Program-made: the position numbers and the translations under genes | In this document: piece after piece, positions 43,360 to 51,298 of the stretch | How the letters are laid out: the number at the start of each line of letters is the position of its first letter | How positions within the stretch are numbered: the stretch's first letter is position 1 | NCBI RefSeq assembly: GCF_036226525.1 | Contig: NZ_CP108487.1 | Location: forward strand, 7,254,001 to 7,318,000 | From: Kribbella sp. NBC_01245 | GTDB lineage: Bacteria > Actinomycetota > Actinomycetes > Propionibacteriales > Kribbellaceae | Direction of reading: 5' to 3' | DNA: 64,000 nt | The notes under the pieces: model-generated | Told to the model about the DNA's origin: nothing | Databases searched by the model: none | What the model saw: only the letters and a program-made list of their open reading frames with translations

Positions 43360-43576
43360 CGTTCCCCCTCACCTGGCCATCCCTGTCCTCAGTATCGCTA
43401 CATCGGCAGGTCCATCAACGCGAGCCGGGCCGGATTGGTCACGGCCGCGATGCCGGCGATCCGGCCGTCGATCCGTTCTCCACTTCAATGTCGGTCGACG
43501 ACCTCGGCACTTCGGTCGTCGCCTCCCTGACGGAACTCGACGGCAAGAGGTAACAGACCTCCCTATGCTGCTCGGC

Positions 43577-44191
43577 ATGGATATTCGCGAGCTCGATCAG
43601 CAGGCCGGCGTGGTACTCGGGGAAGTTGTCGCCCAGGTGCGGGCCGACCAGCTGTGGCTGCCGACGCCGTGCCCGGACTGGACTCTTCGCGGTCTGCTTC
43701 GGCATCTCGTCAGCGAGAACGAGGGATTCGCCGCCGCGGCGCGGGACGGCTCGGCGCCTGTGCAGGTGTGGACCGGTGGACGGCTCGAGGATGACCACGT
43801 CGGCGCGTACCGGCGTTCCAGTGAGCGCTTCGCGGCGGCCTTCGTGGACGGCGACGCGCTCGACGAGCCGATGGCGGTGCGCGAGTTCGGCACGTTTCCG
43901 CGGCGGGTGGCGGTGAGCTTCCACCTGCTCGACAACGTGGTGCACGGCTGGGATGTCGCGCGCGCGATCGATGCGCCGTACGACCCGCCGGCCGAGCTGG
44001 TCGCCGTCGCCCTCAAGGTCGCTCGCCTAGTGCCGACCGCCGCCGAGACCCGCGGACCGGGCGCCGCCTTCGACCAGGTCGTGCCGGCCCCCGACGCCGC
44101 GTCCGACCTCGACACCCTGCTCACCCTCACCGGCCGTACCCCGTCCTGGACCTCTCCGGCGATTCAACGGATCGCGCGCGACGCCGGGTAG
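43577..44191 (+). CDS. TIGR03086-type metal-binding protein (DinB/mycothiol-dependent isomerase superfamily)
   Basis: About 204 residues. It begins MDIRELDQQAGVVLGEVVAQ and has TPCPDWTLRGLLRHLVSENEG (about residues 31-52) and FHLLDNVVHGWDVARAI (about 117-133): the WTxxxLxxHL...H...HxWD pattern of the DinB-like fold used by mycothiol-dependent enzymes of actinobacteria. His at about 45, 118 and 126 could hold a metal. An alternative ATG at 43565 would add four residues; neither has a good ribosome site. Convergent with the FAD monooxygenase gene, overlapping it by 28 bases. Confidence 0.82.
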   Translation: MDIRELDQQAGVVLGEVVAQVRADQLWLPTPCPDWTLRGLLRHLVSENEGFAAAARDGSAPVQVWTGGRLEDDHVGAYRRSSERFAAAFVDGDALDEPMAVREFGTFPRRVAVSFHLLDNVVHGWDVARAIDAPYDPPAELVAVALKVARLVPTAAETRGPGAAFDQVVPAPDAASDLDTLLTLTGRTPSWTSPAIQRIARDAG

Positions 44192-45357
44192 TCCTTCAAG
44201 GTGATGGCGTCCGGTTTGGCCATCTCCTTGGCCATCGCCGCGCGGAACGGCCAGGCCATCAGCAGCCGCGTCATCGTGTTGCGCAGGCGGATACCGGTTC
44301 GGCTCATCGGCATCGCCGCCTTCAACCCGCCGGGCGGCAGGGCGGTGCGCTGCTTGACGTACGGCGCGAGCTCACGCTGGTACGCCGCGAAGGCGTCGAC
44401 GTGGTCGTCGTGCGCGGCCAGCTCACCCGCGAGGACGTAGGCGCCGACCAGCGCGAGCGCCGTACCGTGTCCTGCCAAGGGGGAGCCGCAGTAGCCCGCA
44501 TCGCCCAGCAGCACCACGCGGCCGCGCGACCACTGCGGCACGGCGACCTGGCCGACCGAGTCGAAGTAGAGGTCGTCGGCCTCCGGGAGGGCGGCCAGGA
44601 TTTGCGGTGTCACCCAGCCGACGTCCTTGAACGTCTCCGCCAGGAGCTGTCGCTGATCCTGGCGACGGTCGTACGTCAATGAGGTGGAACGGAAGCCGAG
44701 TAACGCTCGCGCCTGCAGCGGGTCGTGGTCCGGCCGGAGCGCGACCCAGAGACCACCAGGCGCGCTGTGCACCGTCATCCAGCCATCGAGGTCGACCGGC
44801 GCCGGGATGGTGAAGTAGCCCATGTAACCGCCGAGCGGAGTGACGAACGAGGACTCCGGCCCGAAGGCCAGCGCGCGAACCCGCGAGTGCACGCCGTCGG
44901 CGCCGACGACCAGGTCGAACGTCCGGGCTGGCGCGTGCTTGAACGTGACCAGCACGCCGTCGGCCGTCTCGGTCAGCCCGGTGATGCTGTCGCCGTACAG
45001 GTATTCCACGTCGTCGCGGGTGGCCTCCAGCAGGATCTCGGCCAGATCGCCGCGCAGCAGTTCGATCTCGGCGACCGGTCCCGCGTCGCCGAGCGACTCG
45101 ACGTTCATCTCGGCCTGGCGGCGGCCGTCGGCATCGACGTAGGCGAACCCGCGTTCGTGCAGCTGCCGCTCGCGGATGGCGGGCAGCAGGCCCATCCGCT
45201 CCACCACGTCCTTGGCGATGCCGCGGATGTCGATGGTCTGGCCGCCGGGCCGCGGTTCGGCGGCCAGCTCGACGATGGTGGACCGGATGCCGCACCGGTG
45301 CAGCCAGTAGGCCAGGGCGGGACCGGCGATACCAGCGCCGGAGATCAGGACGTTCAT
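44164..45357 (-). CDS. FAD-dependent monooxygenase
   Basis: A 397-residue group A flavoprotein hydroxylase. The N-terminal dinucleotide motif is VLISGAGIAGPALAYWL (residues 3-19), the DG motif is DLVVGADGVHSRVR near residue 155, and the second FAD motif GRVVLLGDAGYCGSPLAGHGTALA is near 280. This is the pattern of phenol/tetracycline/rifampicin-type hydroxylases. ATG at 45357 is preceded by GAGGAG. It is divergent from a GntR-TetR fusion regulator, with a palindrome covering the shared promoter, so the regulator likely senses its substrate. An antibiotic-inactivating role is possible but unproven. Confidence 0.9.
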   Translation of the reverse strand: MNVLISGAGIAGPALAYWLHRCGIRSTIVELAAEPRPGGQTIDIRGIAKDVVERMGLLPAIRERQLHERGFAYVDADGRRQAEMNVESLGDAGPVAEIELLRGDLAEILLEATRDDVEYLYGDSITGLTETADGVLVTFKHAPARTFDLVVGADGVHSRVRALAFGPESSFVTPLGGYMGYFTIPAPVDLDGWMTVHSAPGGLWVALRPDHDPLQARALLGFRSTSLTYDRRQDQRQLLAETFKDVGWVTPQILAALPEADDLYFDSVGQVAVPQWSRGRVVLLGDAGYCGSPLAGHGTALALVGAYVLAGELAAHDDHVDAFAAYQRELAPYVKQRTALPPGGLKAAMPMSRTGIRLRNTMTRLLMAWPFRAAMAKEMAKPDAITLKDYPASRAIR

Positions 45358-45380
45358 GGTTTCTCCTCGGGGTAGTGCAC

Positions 45381-45411
45381 GTACGCTGTATACCTGATGT
45401 GTACACAGTAC
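45381..45411. promoter_or_regulatory. Operator-like palindrome in monooxygenase promoter
   Basis: CTGTATAC (45386-45393) and GTACACAG (45401-45408) form an inverted repeat with one mismatch, flanked by GTAC/TAC ends. It lies 24 bases before the monooxygenase start, in TetR-operator style. Confidence 0.55.
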
Positions 45412-45502
45412 GAATCGGCGCCGAGAAGTCCAGCCATTGGTGAAATGCCCTAGTACAGTGGGGCTTTTGCGGCACGAATTCGGTGGTACGGTCGTCGTCA
45501 AT

Positions 45503-45512
45503 GCACTAGTGC
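45503..45512. promoter_or_regulatory. Palindrome before the fusion regulator gene
   Basis: GCACTAGTGC, perfect 10-base palindrome ending two bases before the ribosome site GGGAGGAA. It could be a GntR-type autoregulatory site; short, hence tentative. Confidence 0.35.
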
Positions 45513-45522
45513 GGGAGGAATC

Positions 45523-46557
45523 ATGGATGACGCGCCCTACCTGCGGATCGCCGCGGAGATCCAGCGGCGGATCGAGGCCGGTGAGCTGCGAACGGGCGAC
45601 CGGGTGCCGTCGACCCGCGCGCTGACGGCGGAGTTCGGCGTCGCGATGGCCACGGCGACCAAGGCGTTGACCGCGCTACGACAACAGGGGTTGGTGCATG
45701 CCCGGCCAGGTGTCGGCACAGTGGTCGGCCCTGAGCCGAAAGCGCTGGGACGCGAGGTGCATCGCCGGAAGGCGGAAGGGCAACTCGACGGCGTGGGGCT
45801 GAACCAGGAGCAGGTGGTGCGCGCCGCGATGGCGATCGCCGATGCGGACGGTCTGTCCGCGTTGTCGATGCGCCGGGTCGCGACCGAGCTGGGCGTCTCG
45901 ACGATGGCGCTCTATCGCTACGTCGGCGGGAAGGAGTCGCTCGTCCTGCGCATGGTCGACACGGCCTTCGGTGATTTCCCGATCCCGGCAGCCGTCCGCC
46001 TGAACGCCGGTGTCCCCGCGCGCCGGTCCAAAGCGAAGACGAAGACGAAGACGAAGGCGAAATCGAAGACGGAGGTGGAGAGCTGGCGGCCGGCGATCGA
46101 GGTGGCCGCGCGGCAGCAGTGGGCGGCATACCGGCGTTATCCGTGGTTGCCGGGCGCGGTCACGCTCGGGCGGCCGCAGGTGCTGCGCAACCTGTTGACG
46201 CATACGGATGTGGTGCTGCGCGGGGTGGCCGGTTCGGGGCTGGACGCGACCAACGCGATGTACGCCTCGATCACGATCTTCGGTTATGTGCGGGGGATTG
46301 CCGCCAGTCTGGAGACCGAGGCGCAGGCCGAGCAGGACAGCGGGCTCAGCGCCGACGAGTGGGCCGATTCGCAGTACCAGCGCATGGCCGAGTTGATGGT
46401 GCTGGACGACCTGGCCGGATTCCGGGCGCTGGGCATGGCCGGCGGATTCGAGTTCGACTTCGACCTGGACCAGCTTTTCGAGTTCGGATTGGGACTCGTC
46501 CTTGATGGTCTGCAAACGCGCCTCGAACGCGCGAGCCCGCTAGTGTCCCGTGTCTAA
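45523..46557 (+). CDS. GntR-TetR fusion transcriptional regulator
   Basis: A 344-residue protein with two different DNA-binding domains. Residues 1-75 are a GntR winged helix (YLRIAAEIQRRIEAGEL, RVPSTRALTAEFGVAMATAT); residues about 95-145 are a TetR helix-turn-helix (ADGLSALSMRRVATELGVSTMALYRYVGGKESL) followed by a TetR-type C-terminal domain. A Lys/Thr/Ser-rich linker (KAKTKTKTKAKSKTE, about 170-184) encoded by short nucleotide repeats lies inside the ligand domain. ATG after GGGAGGAA. Divergent from the monooxygenase. Such fusions are known in actinobacteria, but how the two heads share DNA is not established. Confidence 0.9.
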   Translation: MDDAPYLRIAAEIQRRIEAGELRTGDRVPSTRALTAEFGVAMATATKALTALRQQGLVHARPGVGTVVGPEPKALGREVHRRKAEGQLDGVGLNQEQVVRAAMAIADADGLSALSMRRVATELGVSTMALYRYVGGKESLVLRMVDTAFGDFPIPAAVRLNAGVPARRSKAKTKTKTKAKSKTEVESWRPAIEVAARQQWAAYRRYPWLPGAVTLGRPQVLRNLLTHTDVVLRGVAGSGLDATNAMYASITIFGYVRGIAASLETEAQAEQDSGLSADEWADSQYQRMAELMVLDDLAGFRALGMAGGFEFDFDLDQLFEFGLGLVLDGLQTRLERASPLVSRV

Positions 46558-46566
46558 GGTTCCTCA

Positions 46567-46587
46567 ACGGTTGGGAGCGCCAACCGT
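46567..46587. terminator. Hairpin after fusion regulator
   Basis: ACGGTTGG-GAGCG-CCAACCGT, perfect 8-bp stem starting 9 bases after the regulator stop. No T run. Confidence 0.55.
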
Positions 46588-46941
46588 CGAACAACCTCAG
46601 ACACGGCACACTAGGCTGAACCAGCTGAGCATCATCCAAGGAAAAGAGGCCCTTGACGTCCTCCACCCGCCGAAGGCAGGGGATTCCAACCCACCACCCG
46701 GAGGTAGTGAGATGAGGTTCGCGGATCATTGCCGTGCCCAACTGCGCAAGAAGGCTCACCGCGCTGCCACGGCCCGCCCGGCCGCAGTCACTACAAGGTC
46801 TAACCGTGTTGCTGATGCTGGTCGCTTGGTTATCGCAGACCAGCACCACAAACCGTACCTGACGCCCCCGACAAACCCTAAAAATAGGAATCGGCGTTTT
46901 CACCCCGCCCCGAAGGACGACGTTTCCACGCCGGACAATCC
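46588..46941. other. Degenerate non-coding region, possible IS200/IS605-type remnant
   Basis: This stretch is less GC-rich and lacks the third-position bias of its neighbours. At 46651-46690 it reads CCTTGACGTCCTCC, an imperfect hairpin around GAA, then GGCAGGGGATTCC, which recalls the end hairpins (GTCCTCC...GAAGG...GGATTCC) of actinobacterial IS200/IS605-type elements with TnpB. A related string, CACCCCGCCCCGAAGG, recurs near 46900. A second stem TGCTGGTC/GACCAGCA spans 46816-46845. No transposase is left. The link to IS605 is from memory of such ends and is tentative. Confidence 0.35.
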
Positions 46942-46945
46942 ATGA
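46712..46945 (+). CDS. Possible small ORF, 77 aa
   Basis: ATG at 46712 has a strong GGAGGT 8 bases upstream, and its stop overlaps the start of the next gene (ATGA), which would couple the two. But codon use is poor in G/C-ending codons and the sequence (MRFADHCRAQLRKKAHRAAT...) is basic, Pro-rich and unlike any family I know. It sits in the degenerate region described above, so it may be chance or a remnant. Confidence 0.25.
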   Translation: MRFADHCRAQLRKKAHRAATARPAAVTTRSNRVADAGRLVIADQHHKPYLTPPTNPKNRNRRFHPAPKDDVSTPDNP

Positions 46946-47841
46946 CAGCGCAGCGTCCCGAACCGGAACCAGTCTTCGCCCCCGACGTGCCGGTCGCAGT
47001 TCGCCGCCTGTTCGGCCGGAAGCCCGAGCTATTGGTGGCCGCGAGTCATCCGCGCCCGGTTCGCCGGACGGCGTGGTCGGAGCCGATGGCCACGCTCGGC
47101 ACGTTGCTGGTCTGGATCACGGTTTGCGTGGGTGTGTGGATCCTGGGGCTGATCCTGTTCGCGGTGTTGTTCCCGCCGGACTTGGCCGCCTGGCTTGCGG
47201 TCGGTCTTGCCGCGATCGGCGTGTCCGCGACGGCGGTGATCGGCGTTGGTTCGGCGATCGAGCCGCGCGATCGGAAGAAGGCCCGGTCGTACCACGGCAA
47301 GTACCTGCTGGCGGCTGACTTCGACGACCCGGCGGCGCGCTTGCTGGTCAGGGCGCAACGCGCGGTCAAGATCGTGCTCGGTGCCGAGGTGACCACGCGT
47401 GGCCTGCTGGACGACATGCAGAACGAGCTGGTTCTGCCCGAACAGCTGTGGGATATCGGCCAGGTGCTGCGCGAGCAGACGGTCCTTCGCGCCCGGCAGC
47501 GTGAGGTCGCCGGCGGGATGGCCACGGCCGAGCTCGACGCCGTGCTCGGTCCGCAGCGGCGCGCGCTGATCCGCTCCGAGACGGCGATCCAGCGCAAGGT
47601 CGAGGTGCTGGAGCGGTACGCCGAGCGCGTTCGCGTCGCCGACGCCGCCCTGCGTGCCGAGGCGGCGCTGGAGGATGGCGACCGCTACATCGAACTGCTC
47701 GCCCGGACCGAACCGGCCGGCGATACCGGCACCGTGCAAGGCCTCTCCGACGAGGTCACGCGCCTCCACGACACCCTCGCTCGCAGTATCGAATCCGCCC
47801 GCGATGCGGGACGAACCTTGGCGTTACCAGCCGAGTCGTAG
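46942..47841 (+). CDS. Hypothetical membrane protein with cytoplasmic helical domain
   Basis: A 299-residue protein. Two adjacent transmembrane helices (about residues 52-75 and 80-102) are followed by a long soluble region (about 110-299) of charged, heptad-rich helices likely to be coiled coil (LIRSETAIQRKVEVLERYAERVRVAD). No enzymatic motif. The third-position GC bias resumes at this gene. It starts with ATG and is followed after 9 bases by an SDR gene. Similar proteins occur in actinobacteria without known function. Confidence 0.75.
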   Translation: MTAQRPEPEPVFAPDVPVAVRRLFGRKPELLVAASHPRPVRRTAWSEPMATLGTLLVWITVCVGVWILGLILFAVLFPPDLAAWLAVGLAAIGVSATAVIGVGSAIEPRDRKKARSYHGKYLLAADFDDPAARLLVRAQRAVKIVLGAEVTTRGLLDDMQNELVLPEQLWDIGQVLREQTVLRARQREVAGGMATAELDAVLGPQRRALIRSETAIQRKVEVLERYAERVRVADAALRAEAALEDGDRYIELLARTEPAGDTGTVQGLSDEVTRLHDTLARSIESARDAGRTLALPAES

Positions 47842-47850
47842 GGTGCACGT

Positions 47851-48525
47851 ATGACGCGGAGCGTGATTGTTGCCGGGGGCACCGGTGTGCTCGGATCGGC
47901 AGTAACGGCGGAGTTCCTGGCGGCGGGCTGGCGGGTCGTCGTACCGGGGCGGAGTGAGACGACCTTGGCCGCGTTGGGTTCGGGTGACACGTTGCACCCG
48001 GTCGTTGCCGATCTGGCCGATCCCGCGGACGCCGCGCGCGTTGCCGAGGTGGCAGTTGCCGATACGGAGGCGCCGTTGCGGGCCGTGGTGAACCTGGTCG
48101 GCGGCTTCGCGATGGGTGGGCGGTTGCACGAGACGCCGATCGAGGAGTTCGACCAGCAGTTGCGGACCAACCTGCGCGCGACGTACCTGATCACCCAAGC
48201 GGCATTGCCGCACCTGATCGAGGCGGGCGGCGGGGCGATCGTCTGCACTTCCAGCCGTACGGCGCTGAAGCCGTTGCGGGGCGCGAGTGGTTACGGCGTC
48301 TCGAAGGCGGCAGTGCTCTCGCTGGTCGACAACCTCGCCAACGAGTACGCCGCGGACGGTATTCGCGTCAACGCGATCGTGCCGAGCGTCATCGACACGC
48401 CCACCAACCGCAAGGCGATGCCGAACGCCGATCCCAACACCTGGACCCAGCCCGCCAAGATCGCCTCGGTCATCCGTTTCCTCTGCGAAAACGACACCGT
48501 CTCGGGCGCCCAAGTCCCGGTCTGA
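47851..48525 (+). CDS. SDR-family oxidoreductase
   Basis: A 224-residue short-chain dehydrogenase with VIVAGGTGVLGSAVTAEFL (cofactor motif, residues 5-23), NLVGGF in place of NNAG near 85, Ser in CTSSRTA and YxxxK in YGVSK near 150. The C-terminus is short and ends VSGAQVPV rather than the usual TGxxxxVDGG, so the last strand is trimmed. It starts 9 bases after the membrane protein stop. Substrate unknown. Confidence 0.87.
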   Translation: MTRSVIVAGGTGVLGSAVTAEFLAAGWRVVVPGRSETTLAALGSGDTLHPVVADLADPADAARVAEVAVADTEAPLRAVVNLVGGFAMGGRLHETPIEEFDQQLRTNLRATYLITQAALPHLIEAGGGAIVCTSSRTALKPLRGASGYGVSKAAVLSLVDNLANEYAADGIRVNAIVPSVIDTPTNRKAMPNADPNTWTQPAKIASVIRFLCENDTVSGAQVPV

Positions 48526-48606
48526 TCTTGTGCCGGAGCGCGAGATCGTCCGGACGGTCCGTAGCGGACTTGCGCTCCAATCGAACGTGTGTGCGATGCT
48601 GGATCC

Positions 48607-48873
48607 GTGGGCACGAACAGGCGCTATCCGAGGGACCCTTCGCCCGACGCCAAGCGCCGGCACTGCTGGGTGCTCGGTACGGCGTATGAGCGCGGACCGT
48701 GGCCCGGCCTGATCCTCGAATGGCGCCGGGCGAACGGTGGCGAGTGGATGGCGCGCGTCGTCTACGTGCCGAACCACCGGCAGACGCAGTCGGTCGAGGC
48801 GTGGTTCGCGGCCTCGCTGCTCCGTCCGCTCGAGCCGTCCCGCCTTCCGCAGGGCGAGGTCGACTTCCGCTGA
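48607..48873 (+). CDS. Small hypothetical protein
   Basis: An 88-residue soluble protein from GTG at 48607 (an in-frame GTG at 48589 would add six residues). It is rich in aromatic and charged residues (HCWVLGTAYERGPWPGLILEW, EWMARVVYVPNHR) and probably folds as a small beta-domain. Codon bias is that of a real gene. A weak -10-like GATGCT lies just upstream, so it may be leaderless. Function unknown. Confidence 0.6.
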   Translation: MGTNRRYPRDPSPDAKRRHCWVLGTAYERGPWPGLILEWRRANGGEWMARVVYVPNHRQTQSVEAWFAASLLRPLEPSRLPQGEVDFR

Positions 48874-48969
48874 GACCTCATCGGGAACCTATCGCGCGTT
48901 AATCGGACCTTTATCTCCACCTCACTAGCGTCGCTGACGTTCTGTACCGGATGAGGAACGGAGAGTGTT

Positions 48970-50628
48970 TTGAGGTCACGAGTGAGGCTCAAGGCCAGCC
49001 GTGCCATCGCCGCGCTGACCGGCCTGCTGTTGGTCGGGTCGCCGGCGGCAGCGGCGGTACCAACGGCCAAAATGTCGTATTACCAGCAGAAAGCGGTCTG
49101 GGCTATTTGCGATCCAGGCGAGCCACCGGAGGGGATGCCGGAAGACGTCTGGAAGATGATCTGGAAAGACCTCGAGTGCGCCGACGTCGTCGTACCGATG
49201 GACTATCGCAATCCCGGCGCCGGCAATCTCACCATCGCCATCAGCCGGTTGAAGGCGAGCGACCCCGCGCGTCGCCAAGGCGTGCTGCTGCTGAATCCGG
49301 GTGGTCCGGGCGGCAACGGCCTGCTGATGCCGAGCTTCTTCCGCAATGACGCCATCGCCAAGCCGTTCGACCTGATCGGGTTCGACCCACGCGGGGTGGG
49401 CCGGTCCACCGAGCTGAGCTGCGAGGAGCCGTCGAGCCCGCCGCTCGTCGAGACCCGGCCGACCGATGACCAGTTCGGCCGGTTCGCGGCGGACGCCCTC
49501 GCCCAGGAACGGGCCTGCGAACAGGCCGGCGGCGGGCTGCGGAAGTTCATCAGCACAGCCAACACCGCCCGCGACATGGACGTCATCCGCGCGGCGATCG
49601 GCGAGAAGAAGATCAACTACCTCGGCTTCTCGTACGGCACCTACCTGGGCGCGGCGTACGGCAGCCTCTTCCCGTCCAAGCTCAACCGCAGCGTGCTCGA
49701 CTCGTCGATGCACCCGGACTGGTTCTACTACGAGGCGAGCAAGCAGCAGGCCGTCGCAGCCCGGGAGAACGTCGACGCGTGGGCCGGGTGGCTCGCGCAA
49801 CGCGACAGCCGGTATCACTTCGGCAAGACCGCTGCCGAGGTACGGGCAACCCTGGACGCCGTACGCGCACGCCTCGCGAAGAAGCCGGTGCCGTGGCCGG
49901 ACGCGCCTCCCGGCTATCCGGACATCGACGGTTCGCTGTTCGACATGATCCTCGGTGGCGCCAGTCCCTCGCGGCCGATGTGGCACGAGTTGGCCCTGCT
50001 GATCGGCGCGGTTCGGGACGCGAGCCAGACCACGAAGAACGCGCTCACGACGTCCGAGGGCAAGGCCTTCCGGGCGCTCTACGGGGTCATCAAGGAGACG
50101 TACAACGGGGTCTTCCCGGCCGTCACCTGCGAGGCCGACTGGCCGAAGGATCTCAAGGTGTACGAGGCGCGGATGCGGATCTTCCGGAAGAAGTACCCGT
50201 ACGGTCCGGGCGCGATGGCGGCGGCTCCGACGAACTGCACATTCCGGTCGTTTACGCCGCCGGAGAAGCTGGTCGACCTCAAGCGTGCGGGTTATCCGAC
50301 CGGCCTGGTGGTGCAGGCGGAGTTCGACCCGGCCACGCAGTACGACGGTGGGCCGGCGATGGCCGCCAAGCTGAACAACAACCTCATCTCGATCAAGGAC
50401 GAGGGCAGTCACGGCATCTACGGCGGCAACGCCTGCGCGACCAAGAAGATCGACGACTACCTGATCAAGGGCATCCTGCCGGGATCGCGAACGGTCTGCC
50501 CCGGCGCTCCGCGTCCGGACGTGCCGGTCGACGGCGCGCGGTCCGGCAGAACGCTGACCGATACCGGGCCGATCGACCAGCGGGTGGCGAAGATCATCAA
50601 GGCCGGCAAACTCGGCCGCTTCCGCTGA
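48970..50628 (+). CDS. Secreted alpha/beta hydrolase, tripeptidyl aminopeptidase-like
   Basis: A 552-residue exported hydrolase of the SlpD/SlpE/TAP group common in actinobacteria. Signal peptide about residues 1-30 (RAIAALTGLLLVGSPAAAA). The oxyanion region is LLLNPGGPGGNG near 110, the nucleophile elbow GFSYGTYLG near 220, and the C-terminal TAP-like domain has the acid in QAEFDPATQY near 455 and the His in DEGSHGIYGG near 480. TTG at 48970 follows CGGAGAG; GTG at 48982 is an alternative start with GAGG upstream. It would release peptides or cleave esters outside the cell. Confidence 0.9.
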   Translation: MRSRVRLKASRAIAALTGLLLVGSPAAAAVPTAKMSYYQQKAVWAICDPGEPPEGMPEDVWKMIWKDLECADVVVPMDYRNPGAGNLTIAISRLKASDPARRQGVLLLNPGGPGGNGLLMPSFFRNDAIAKPFDLIGFDPRGVGRSTELSCEEPSSPPLVETRPTDDQFGRFAADALAQERACEQAGGGLRKFISTANTARDMDVIRAAIGEKKINYLGFSYGTYLGAAYGSLFPSKLNRSVLDSSMHPDWFYYEASKQQAVAARENVDAWAGWLAQRDSRYHFGKTAAEVRATLDAVRARLAKKPVPWPDAPPGYPDIDGSLFDMILGGASPSRPMWHELALLIGAVRDASQTTKNALTTSEGKAFRALYGVIKETYNGVFPAVTCEADWPKDLKVYEARMRIFRKKYPYGPGAMAAAPTNCTFRSFTPPEKLVDLKRAGYPTGLVVQAEFDPATQYDGGPAMAAKLNNNLISIKDEGSHGIYGGNACATKKIDDYLIKGILPGSRTVCPGAPRPDVPVDGARSGRTLTDTGPIDQRVAKIIKAGKLGRFR

Positions 50629-51204
50629 TCAAACAGGAATAGGTCTGCCGAAGAGGGCCTCGCCAACTGCCGCAAGGTGGGGGGCGAGGTCCTCGCTTGT
50701 TGCCTTCTGCAAGGCGGGCGTGCCGACCGCGGTGCGAAGTACGCCGATGCCGAGCAGCCAGGCCGCGAACAACTCGGTCCGCAAGGCCGGGTTGTTGCCC
50801 TGGGCAAGCTCTTGCAACACGTCGAGGTATTGCCCGCAGACCTGGTCGCGAACCCGGTCCCGCATGTCGTCATGCCCGGCCGATCGCAACAGCGCGATCA
50901 GCGGATGCTCCCCGGCGTACTCCTCCCACTCGGAGAAGACCAGTTGTTCGAGCAGCTTGGCCGGCAGCTCCTCGATCGGCCCGGCCGGCAGTTCGGCCGC
51001 GGCCCCGGGTGGGTTCATCGCCTCGGCGAATAGCTTGGACTTGGAGCCGAAATACCGGAAGAGCAGGGCCGGATCCACGCCGGCGTCACCGGCGACCTCT
51101 CGCACGCTGGCGCCGTCGTACCCCTCGCGGGCGAACCGGATCCGCGCGCACTCCAGCAGCCTCGCCCGGGTGGCCTCGCGATCGCGCTTGTGCGTCTCTG
51201 CCAT
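50629..51204 (-). CDS. TetR-family transcriptional regulator
   Basis: A 191-residue TetR protein. The N-terminal HTH is TRARLLECARIRFAREGYDG and [26 protein letters not shown] (about residues 12-58); the C-terminal domain is of the TetR_C_17-like type common in actinobacteria. The stop codon abuts the stop of the convergent peptidase gene. It is divergent from the frameshifted SDR gene. Two copies of an AAGTCATCGATCG palindrome lie between them and are very probably its operators. Confidence 0.92.
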   Translation of the reverse strand: MAETHKRDREATRARLLECARIRFAREGYDGASVREVAGDAGVDPALLFRYFGSKSKLFAEAMNPPGAAAELPAGPIEELPAKLLEQLVFSEWEEYAGEHPLIALLRSAGHDDMRDRVRDQVCGQYLDVLQELAQGNNPALRTELFAAWLLGIGVLRTAVGTPALQKATSEDLAPHLAAVGEALFGRPIPV

Positions 51205-51213
51205 GGCTCCAGC

Positions 51214-51235
51214 TTAAGTCATCGATCGTTGACAT
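51214..51235. promoter_or_regulatory. TetR operator, proximal copy
   Basis: TTAAGTCATCGATCGTTGAC followed by AT, an imperfect palindrome 10 bases before the TetR start; same core as the copy at 51261. Confidence 0.65.
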
Positions 51236-51260
51236 CGCCGCGGACCTGGTCGTACGGTGG

Positions 51261-51284
51261 CTAAGTCATCGATCGATGACTTAG
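51261..51284. promoter_or_regulatory. TetR operator, perfect 24-bp palindrome
   Basis: Perfect palindrome with half-site CTAAGTCATCGA, 15 bases before the SDR start. Together with the 51214 copy (spacing 47 bases) it strongly indicates dual control of both divergent genes by the TetR protein. Confidence 0.8.
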
Positions 51285-51298
51285 TTGAGGGAGAGCGT

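Noticed and set aside
46816-46845. tRNA-like stem
   Set aside because: Only one stem; no acceptor, anticodon or T-arm can be drawn around it.
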